DNA from: Pedobacter sp.
Lineage (GTDB): Bacteria > Pseudomonadota > Gammaproteobacteria > Pseudomonadales > Moraxellaceae
NCBI GenBank assembly: GCA_031119295.1
Contig: JAVHYE010000002.1
Span: 1 to 57,995, forward strand
Direction of reading: 5' to 3'
DNA length: 57,995 nt
Shown here piece by piece: positions 52,554 through 57,995 of this stretch (within the stretch, counting starts at the first letter, position 1; each line of letters starts with the position of its first letter). Position numbers and translations under genes: made by a program. The notes below the pieces were generated by a model. That model saw nothing but the letters and a program-made list of their open reading frames with translations. It did no database searches and was not told the origin of the DNA.

Positions 52554-54803
52554 TCACTCTTTCACCACATAAGTGTGGAAACGGATCTGGTCATCGACCA
52601 GCTCCTGGTAAACCCCCTGCACTTCATAAGAGAAGCCGGGGAAAAGGTTGCAGCCTTCCTCGAAGGTGAGGAAGTAATCAATCATGGGTTGCGCGGCCGT
52701 GTCGTAGCGCTCACCCGGCACCACAATGCCGATGCCGGGCGGGTAGATGAGAGCCAGCGTGGCCGCAATACGGTTTTTCACCTGGGACATGGGCAGATAG
52801 TCCACATCACCGCCGGTAAGCTTCTGCATGGCATCGCGCGCCGGCAGCACCTGCTCCGGGAAGGATTCGTAGCGGAAGGAGAGGCGCTGCAGCTCTTTCA
52901 CTTTACGGTCGCGGAAAAAGCCGTGCATTTCATGGCAGAGCTTTTTCAGGGTGTAGCCGCGGTAGCGCTGCTCATAAACACTGTAAAGACCGGGCACGAC
53001 TTTCTGCAGCGGCGCATCGCTGTCATACAGGTCCTTGAAGCGCTCCAGTGCCGCCAGCAGCATGGCCATCTTGCCTTCGCCCACCGCCGGGGTCATGAGG
53101 AAGAGGATGCTGTTGAGATCGTTCTTTTCCGGAATGATGTGGTTTTCACGCAGGTAATTGGCGAGCACCGTGGCAGGAATGCCAGTGTCTTCATAATTGC
53201 CGGTGGCCGCATCTATGCCCGGTGTGATGAGCATGAACTTGGTGGGGTCCACCATGGCGGCATCGGGGCCCAGATGTTTGTAGCCATGCCAGGCAGCACC
53301 GGGTACCAGCTGCCAGTATTTCTGTTCGCGTGCCAGTTCCTCGGTGGGCACATCTTCCCAGTGCACCTGCTTGCCCTGGTATTCCACCATGTCTGGCACG
53401 AAGGGGGTGATGAAGCCAGAAAAGCGTTTGCGCACGGCTTTGCGCGCCTCGATCCCCAGCTTGACCATATCGTCCCAGAGCACGCGACCAGCGAGATCGC
53501 CGTGCATCTGTGCATTTACGTCGAGGCTTGAGAAGAGGGGATAGAAGGGCGAAGTGGACGCCTGCAGCATGAACATTTCATTGAAGCGTTTGTGATTCAC
53601 GCGCCGTGGTTGGCCATCGATATGCGCATCACGCACATGAATCTGCGAGGCTTGCGAGAAACCGGCCAGCTGTTTGTGCGTGGATTGTGTGGCGACAATG
53701 CCGGGGTCTTTTTCCGTGAGCGTGAGGCCCATGGAAAAGTGGTCTTTCATCAGCGGATGGAAAGCACCGAAGCCGGCCCAGGCTTCATCGAAATGGATGT
53801 ATTCGCAGAGATGGCCGATACGTTCCAGTACCTTGCGGGCGTTGTAGACAGTACCGTCATAGGTACATTGCTCGATGATGGCGCAACGTATGGGGCGTTC
53901 TTTTTTCCAGGCATCCGTACCCTTGAGGCGCGGATGGTTTTTCAGTTTTTCGCGTATGGATTTCTCATCCAGTGCTGCCCAGTCGATAGGGCCCACCATG
54001 CCGAAGCCGTTGCGATCAGCTTCCAGATAGACCGGAATGGCGCCAGCCAGCACCAAGGCGCCGTGATGATTGGATTTGTGGTTATTGCGGTCGAAGAGAA
54101 CGATATCGCCTTCACGCAGCAGGGCGGTATTCACCACCTTGTTGGAAGCCGAGGTGCCGTTCAGCACGAAATAGGTACGGTCAGCACCGAAAACCTTGGC
54201 AGCGGCTTTCTGTGCGGCCAGCGCCGGGCCTTCATGGATGAGCAGATCGCCCATGGAGACCATGGCATTGCAGATATCGTCGCGGAAAACATTTTCACCC
54301 ATATGGCCGAAGAAGAGCCGGCCGATGGGGTGACGCTTGAAGAGCTGGCCGCCCTGATGGCCGGGGCAGGCCCAGGTGCGGTTGGCGTCGTAATCGTATT
54401 GCATGAGCTTGCCGAAGAAAGGCGTCATCAGGCTCTGTACATAATCTTCGACAGCCGCCAGCAGGCGCTTTTCATAGAATTCGCGTGACTCCAGCTCGGA
54501 GATCACCACGGCATCCAGGGATTTCAGATAGGGCGCGAAGAAGGTGTCGCTGCTGCGCTTGCTCAGCATGAAGACCGGCATACGCAGGCCACGGGCATCA
54601 CGTGCAGCGATAACCGCTTCGGTGTGATCGCTGGCGACCACGATGGCGCCGATATCGGAGCCATAGCTGATTGCTTCAGCGGCTTCTTCTGGGGAGACGA
54701 CCGTGGTGGCGAAATCCAGCTCATCCTCGATGATTTTTGCCACGAATTCGTATGCATGGCCTACCAGCAGAATGCGGAAATAATTCTGTACCGGAAAATT
54801 CAT
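52554..54803 (-). CDS. ornithine decarboxylase (PLP fold III, SpeC/SpeF type)
   Basis: Turns ornithine into putrescine and CO2. The 749 residues match the SpeC/SpeF layout: wing domain to ~125, PLP core with ACPGHQGG, GENVFRDDICNA, NGTSASNKVV, DRNNHKSNHHGAL, HFDEAWAGFG and the PLP-lysine Lys377 in STHKQLAGFSQASQIHV, then the C-terminal domain (YPPGIGIVVPGERYD; LFPGFSYEVQGVY). The blocks FDRNNHKSNHHGAL and PATILAHYLREN-like PATVLANYLREN agree closely with E. coli SpeC, so ornithine is the likely substrate rather than lysine or arginine. It is the first gene after the internal terminator and leads the decarboxylase-pump run. Confidence 0.93.
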   Translation of the reverse strand: MNFPVQNYFRILLVGHAYEFVAKIIEDELDFATTVVSPEEAAEAISYGSDIGAIVVASDHTEAVIAARDARGLRMPVFMLSKRSSDTFFAPYLKSLDAVVISELESREFYEKRLLAAVEDYVQSLMTPFFGKLMQYDYDANRTWACPGHQGGQLFKRHPIGRLFFGHMGENVFRDDICNAMVSMGDLLIHEGPALAAQKAAAKVFGADRTYFVLNGTSASNKVVNTALLREGDIVLFDRNNHKSNHHGALVLAGAIPVYLEADRNGFGMVGPIDWAALDEKSIREKLKNHPRLKGTDAWKKERPIRCAIIEQCTYDGTVYNARKVLERIGHLCEYIHFDEAWAGFGAFHPLMKDHFSMGLTLTEKDPGIVATQSTHKQLAGFSQASQIHVRDAHIDGQPRRVNHKRFNEMFMLQASTSPFYPLFSSLDVNAQMHGDLAGRVLWDDMVKLGIEARKAVRKRFSGFITPFVPDMVEYQGKQVHWEDVPTEELAREQKYWQLVPGAAWHGYKHLGPDAAMVDPTKFMLITPGIDAATGNYEDTGIPATVLANYLRENHIIPEKNDLNSILFLMTPAVGEGKMAMLLAALERFKDLYDSDAPLQKVVPGLYSVYEQRYRGYTLKKLCHEMHGFFRDRKVKELQRLSFRYESFPEQVLPARDAMQKLTGGDVDYLPMSQVKNRIAATLALIYPPGIGIVVPGERYDTAAQPMIDYFLTFEEGCNLFPGFSYEVQGVYQELVDDQIRFHTYVVKE

Positions 54804-54849
54804 GCTGCCCCCTGCTTGTCCTTGTGCAAACGTCCTTGTTTCAAAAAGA

Positions 54850-54882
54850 GACAGGCCGGGCTTTGCGCCCGGCCTGCTTTTC
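54850..54882 (-). terminator. intrinsic terminator or attenuator inside the polyamine cluster
   Basis: On the minus strand a perfect 9-base stem CAGGCCGGG/CCCGGCCTG with a seven-base loop is followed by TCTCTTTTT. It begins right after the stop of the small secreted protein and lies ~50 bases before the ornithine decarboxylase start, so it divides antiporter and small protein from the rest. Confidence 0.82.
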
Positions 54883-54884
54883 TT

Positions 54885-55358
54885 TTACTTGCCGGAAGCT
54901 TTCTGCTTTTCGGCGGCCAAGCGTTTGGAAAACTCCGCCTGTATCAAGTCCTTGTATTTGTTCATATTGGGGCCGAGCAGGGCGATGGCGCCAAAATCTC
55001 CCACCGGCCAGATGCCGGCGTGGAGATTGATGCCGCGCGGCAGACTGCTGCGATAGCGGCTGATCATGGCATCGCGGTCGGCCTTGTTATTGAACTGGTG
55101 GAAGTGGCCGACATCGGGATTGTCCGGATTGCTTTTGGTGCAATCCGGCGCCATTTCCACCCAGACCGAGACAATGGTGCCGTGCCAGGACGAGACTTTC
55201 GGGTTTAGTTTTTCCACGCGGCAGGATTGCAGGCCGGCGGCGCCCAGGAATTCCTCGATCTTGGCGACAGTCACTTCGCGTGGTGTGGGATCAGCCGCAT
55301 GAGCGCCGGCGGTGGCCAGCAGGGCAGCAGCGAGAAGGGTGCGCAATGTATTTTTCAT
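54885..55358 (-). CDS. small exported protein of unknown function
   Basis: A 157-residue periplasmic protein: signal peptide MKNTLRTLLAAALLATAGAHA, then a mixed alpha/beta mature part with two Cys (LQSCRVEKLN and APDCTKSNP) and an acidic-to-basic C-terminal helix (YKDLIQAEFSKRLAAEKQK). It includes the aromatic stretch VSSWHGTIVSVWVEMAPDC and several His (VGHFHQF). AAGGAG precedes the ATG at 55358. It lies 17 bases after the antiporter and directly before the terminator. I do not recognise the family; the position suggests a periplasmic partner of amino-acid or amine exchange, which is inference. Confidence 0.8.
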   Translation of the reverse strand: MKNTLRTLLAAALLATAGAHAADPTPREVTVAKIEEFLGAAGLQSCRVEKLNPKVSSWHGTIVSVWVEMAPDCTKSNPDNPDVGHFHQFNNKADRDAMISRYRSSLPRGINLHAGIWPVGDFGAIALLGPNMNKYKDLIQAEFSKRLAAEKQKASGK

Positions 55359-55375
55359 GTCAGTCTCCTTCGCAC

Positions 55376-56812
55376 TCAAGCGTGCTTTTCCTGGTTCTTC
55401 TGGGCCTTTTCTTTCCATGAGTCCTTGCGGAAAAGCAGGAAGAGGAAAGGCGTGAAGGCCAGGGCGACCGTGCCCAGAATCATGATGGTCACGTAGATGG
55501 TGGGCGTGGTGAAGTCCATGCCGGAAGGCGGCAGCATGCCGAAATAACCGGCCAGCAAGAGTGCAACGAGACCCGTGCCACCGATGATCCACACACCTGC
55601 TGTGCCGCCGGGAATGCGGTAGGGACGGGGTTTGTCCGGATTGCTGTAACGCAGCTTGATGACGGCGCCGAAAATCAGGATGTACATGATGACCAGCACT
55701 TCAGTGGTCATGGCCGACATGATCCAGTAAGCGGTGTTCACCGAAGGAATGGAGATATAGGCAATGGTGAACAGGGAGCCGATCACGCCTTGCAGCATCA
55801 TCACGCCCACCGGAATGCCCTGTTTGTTGTAATGGCTCCACATGGGCGGCAGCAGGCCGTCTTTGGCGACCACACCAAGACCCAGCGCCGGGCTCACCAT
55901 CCACGCGGTCATCAGTGCCACACCGCCCACACCCAGCATGATGGCCATGATGGGGCTCATCCAGTGCAGGTTGAGACCGTCGAACATCACGCCCAGCGCC
56001 TGGATCACACCGGCATTGAGATCGATTTCCTTGGAGGGCACGACCCAAGCCAGGGCCAGTGTCGGCACCACGGACATGATGAAAATGATGATGGCCGCGA
56101 GGAAGGTCGCCTTGGGGAAATCCTTCTGCGGATTTTTCACGTCCTTGGCGTAGTAGCCGCACATTTCTATGCCGGCAAACATCAGCACCATGGAGGCCAC
56201 GAAAGGCAGGTTGCCAAGGGACAGATCAGGGATCAGGGCTGCGGTGGAGAAGGGAATGGCGTTGTGCTTGCCCAGGCCCATCCATACCAGCCAGAGGATG
56301 ATGATGAAGGCGCCGGGGATCAGGGTGCCGACGATCACGCCCACGGAAGAGAGTTTGCTGGTCATCTGCGTGCCGCGCAGATTGATGAGGATGGTGCCCC
56401 AGAAAATCCCCAGCATGACGACGAAGTTGTAGAGCTTGTTGGCCCCCAGCGAGGGATCTATCGCCGAGGCAAAAGACACCGCGATATAGGACAGCACGGT
56501 GGGGTACCAGATCAGGTTCTGCGAAAAGGCACACCACACCGCCACGAAGCCCCAGCGCTCGCCGAAGGCTTCTTTCACCCAGACATAGACGCCACCGTCT
56601 TCCGGCCAGCCCGAAGCCAGTTCGGCAGCGGCCAGCGAGAGCGGAATGATGAAGAGCAGGGTGCCGATGAGATACCAGGCGATGGAGGACCAGCCATACA
56701 CCGCCATGGTGGGGTAGTTACGCAAGCTGAGTACGGCGGCCACGCTGATCATGGCCAGCGCAAACACGCCTATATATGACTTGCCGGGTGCGCCGGCAGC
56801 AGATGTGGACAT
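55376..56812 (-). CDS. APC-superfamily amino-acid antiporter, GadC-like (GGA family)
   Basis: A 478-residue inner-membrane protein with about twelve helices. It follows GadC of E. coli in several places: LAAAELASGWPEDGGVYVWV versus [21 protein letters not shown], and VVPSKEIDLNAGVIQAL versus VIPGNEINLSAGVMQTF. GadC swaps external glutamate for internal GABA; relatives exchange other amino acids for their decarboxylation products. Next to an ornithine and an arginine/lysine-type decarboxylase, exchange of amino acid for polyamine is the natural guess, though the PotE/CadB/AdiC antiporters that normally do this belong to another branch. GGGGAA lies nine bases before the ATG. It has its own promoter region with an inverted repeat. 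Confidence 0.9.
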   Translation of the reverse strand: MSTSAAGAPGKSYIGVFALAMISVAAVLSLRNYPTMAVYGWSSIAWYLIGTLLFIIPLSLAAAELASGWPEDGGVYVWVKEAFGERWGFVAVWCAFSQNLIWYPTVLSYIAVSFASAIDPSLGANKLYNFVVMLGIFWGTILINLRGTQMTSKLSSVGVIVGTLIPGAFIIILWLVWMGLGKHNAIPFSTAALIPDLSLGNLPFVASMVLMFAGIEMCGYYAKDVKNPQKDFPKATFLAAIIIFIMSVVPTLALAWVVPSKEIDLNAGVIQALGVMFDGLNLHWMSPIMAIMLGVGGVALMTAWMVSPALGLGVVAKDGLLPPMWSHYNKQGIPVGVMMLQGVIGSLFTIAYISIPSVNTAYWIMSAMTTEVLVIMYILIFGAVIKLRYSNPDKPRPYRIPGGTAGVWIIGGTGLVALLLAGYFGMLPPSGMDFTTPTIYVTIMILGTVALAFTPFLFLLFRKDSWKEKAQKNQEKHA

Positions 56813-56961
56813 GTGATGTTCTTCCCCTGAACCAGCCCTTGCGATCCCTCAAGTCACCGTGCGGCGGGCTGGTACCGGCCTCCCGGTGCGGGTGCAGAAA
56901 CTGTTGCCGGGCAATGGCGGCCGGCAACAGACAAAAGCGCCATTCAGACTAGCCGAGAATC

Positions 56962-56978
56962 ATGGCTTAACAAGCCAT
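56962..56978. promoter_or_regulatory. inverted repeat upstream of the antiporter gene
   Basis: ATGGCT-N5-AGCCAT in the 250-base region between the antiporter start and the divergent SRP RNA promoter, next to an A9 run. A possible operator of the cluster; the spacing suits a dimeric repressor or activator. Confidence 0.4.
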
Positions 56979-57062
56979 CAACAAAAAAAAATATGCAGAA
57001 TCAGGCAATTGGGCATTTTTTATACAAAACGCTCAAGAAATATCCGGGTCCTTGTTCCCGGC

Positions 57063-57091
57063 TTTGGTTTTGACGGCCTAGCCCGTATACT
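57063..57091 (+). promoter_or_regulatory. promoter of the SRP RNA gene
   Basis: Good -10 TATACT (57086-57091) with a weak -35 TTTGGT 17 bases upstream and a GC-rich discriminator (GCGCGCCCGC), as for stringently controlled stable RNAs. A TTGACG also lies nearby but is too close to the -10. Confidence 0.55.
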
Positions 57092-57144
57092 GCGCGCCCG
57101 CTCAGGTCCCAGGGATCTCTCTCAGGACTTCGGCGGCTCGCTGT

Positions 57145-57253
57145 GGCAACCCTGCCGGTTCCCCCGCAACGCTAAGCAGCAAACCCCGCCAGGTCCGGAA
57201 GGAAGCAACGGTAGTTGTGATGTGTGTGCCGGGGTAGGGCTGGCAGGGGGGCC
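57145..57253 (+). ncRNA. ffs: signal recognition particle RNA (4.5S type)
   Basis: The RNA core of SRP, which binds Ffh and guides membrane proteins to SecYEG. The universally conserved tip CAGGTCCGGAAGGAAGCA with the GGAA tetraloop is present at about 57190-57207, as is CCCGCAACGCTA (E. coli identical) on the 5-prime arm and GTGTGTGCCGGG...GGCTGGCAGGG on the 3-prime arm. The two ends pair (CCCTGCC with GGCAGGG). Ends are approximate to a few bases. In many gammaproteobacteria dnaX lies beside ffs; here it does not. Confidence 0.93.
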
Positions 57254-57531
57254 TCTCTCTTCCGGGTTTGTGGTGATACATCCTTGTCTCACCACAAACC
57301 ACGCAAAGTCCGGTACACGCCCGGACTTTGCTCCGCCGCTGGCGCAGGCGGGCATCCAGCCCGCCTTGTTCGCCGATCTGCGTGTAGCGGCTTTTTCCCC
57401 GCCGCCCTTCGTTCCAGTCCATAGCAATAGACTTCCAGGCGTGCTGCTAGTTCCTTCTTCCGACTTTCCAATGGCCTTCCAACGGAATCCGTGAAGGGAG
57501 CTAGGGCCAATGGTCTTGTTCTCATCCCAGT
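57254..57531. other. gap after ffs with three strong tandem hairpins; no gene seen
   Basis: Three perfect stems follow each other: GTTTGTGGTGA/TCACCACAAAC (57266-57299), GCAAAGTCCGG/CCGGACTTTGC (57303-57331) and GGCGGGC/GCCCGCC (57347-57365). None has a T-run, but together they could end or trim the SRP RNA transcript. The rest, to 57531, shows nothing I can interpret. Confidence 0.55.
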
Positions 57532-57800
57532 CCTGCTGCACCTACGCCGCCGACGGAGGCAAGAAAGCCACAGGTAGTTGCGAGTCGCGAACGCGCGAGC
57601 ACCACCCGGATGCCCTCAGCAATAGCAATGAACGGAAGCTGTTGCAGGGCCCTCCGCAGGAGTCGGTTTTCTTTGCTCACTTTCTTTGCCGAGGCAAAGA
57701 AAGTGAGGCCCCCGCCGGCAGGGCGTACCGCCTGTGCGTAACAGGCAACGAGGCAACATTATCAGAGCACTTCACCGAATCCCCGACGCCCTGAAAGTCT
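57532..57800. repeat. dispersed repeat, copy B
   Basis: Diverged copy of the element at 27584-27860, same orientation and block order. Here the internal hairpin is ACTTTCTTTGCC/GGCAAAGAAAGT (57679-57704): the bases differ from copy A but pairing is kept. Confidence 0.85.
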
Positions 57801-57966
57801 CCACGCCAGCCTTTTGGGCATTGGAGCTCCACATTTTCCCGGATCATGTCTCGTGCTGAGGCCGCCAATTCTGAATGCTTGTTGCTGCAGGCTTGTGCCA
57901 GATCAATCCGACTGGATGGCAAACGGGCTCATATTTCCGGCTTGTCAGACAGACAGGCTTGAGTCT
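57801..57966. other. right-edge region, no gene assigned
   Basis: No gene I would defend. It leads up to a Fur-box-like site and presumably to the promoter of a gene beyond the window. Confidence 0.35.
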
Positions 57967-57985
57967 ACAAATGAAAATCATTATC
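57967..57985 (+). promoter_or_regulatory. Fur box (iron-regulated promoter) at the right edge
   Basis: The 19 bases ACAAATGAAAATCATTATC match the Fur consensus GATAATGATAATCATTATC at 15 positions, including the whole right half. The controlled gene would lie beyond the window (or, less likely, to the left). An iron-uptake or siderophore gene is expected. Confidence 0.7.
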
Positions 57986-57995
57986 ATCCGCGCCC

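Noticed and set aside
57070-57075. TTGACG as the -35 of the SRP RNA promoter
   Set aside because: Only ten bases from the TATACT -10; TTTGGT at 57063 has the right 17-base spacing.
57677-57922. 81-codon minus-strand frame through repeat copy B
   Set aside because: Same reason as for copy A; no ribosome site or known domain.

Overview
The window is chromosomal DNA (about 58-60 percent GC by eye) from a Gram-negative gammaproteobacterium. The evidence is FadB/FadA/FadL, Cti, DsbD with a YqcC-family protein, a YheU-family protein, Kup, a 4.5S-type SRP RNA, a TtgABC/MexAB-OprM type RND pump, a DcaP-type porin and abundant outer-membrane proteins. The mix (Cti, PaaI thioesterase, DcaP, MpaB/Lcp family oxygenase, arylsulfatases, DUF1254 protein) suggests an environmental, lipid- or hydrocarbon-using relative of the Pseudomonadales/Nevskiales, but genus cannot be set from the sequence alone.

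Layout. 1-4.7 kb: tail of an outer-membrane protein, a membrane diguanylate cyclase, an RhlE-type DEAD-box helicase with a long repetitive basic tail, tRNA-Val(CAC) and a small NfeD-like protein. 4.8-9.7 kb: proS, then a hotdog thioesterase and a Lon-like protease. 9.8-14.5 kb: a minus-strand run dsbD - yqcC - cotH-kinase lipoprotein - Mn2+ (yybP-ykoY) riboswitch - UPF0016 Mn exporter. 14.6-25.3 kb: SPFH protein plus small membrane protein, fadB-fadA, a subtilisin-type autotransporter, fadL and a MipA-family protein. 25.4-36.0 kb: LysR/oxidoreductase divergent pair, a dispersed repeat, an MpaB/Lcp-like protein, a small secreted Cys protein, a TetR regulator, a zinc metalloprotease, cti and kup (with a structured leader). 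36.2-42.8 kb: tRNA-Ser(GGA), a multi-hairpin element, arylsulfatase - DUF1254 - arylsulfatase, yheU, ogt.

42.9-56.8 kb holds the most interesting unit. It is a minus-strand cluster: GadC-like amino-acid antiporter, small secreted protein, terminator-like hairpin, ornithine decarboxylase, RND adaptor, RND pump, outer-membrane channel, a second (arginine/lysine-type) decarboxylase and a DcaP-type porin. From the ornithine decarboxylase to the porin, gaps are 10-18 bases or the genes overlap by 4, so these six genes look like one transcript. I infer a polyamine/acid-stress module in which basic amino acids enter, are decarboxylated, and amines may leave by a dedicated tripartite pump. I do not know a described system with this arrangement.

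The right end holds the SRP RNA gene with its promoter, three strong tandem hairpins, a second copy of the dispersed repeat and a Fur-box-like site at the very edge.
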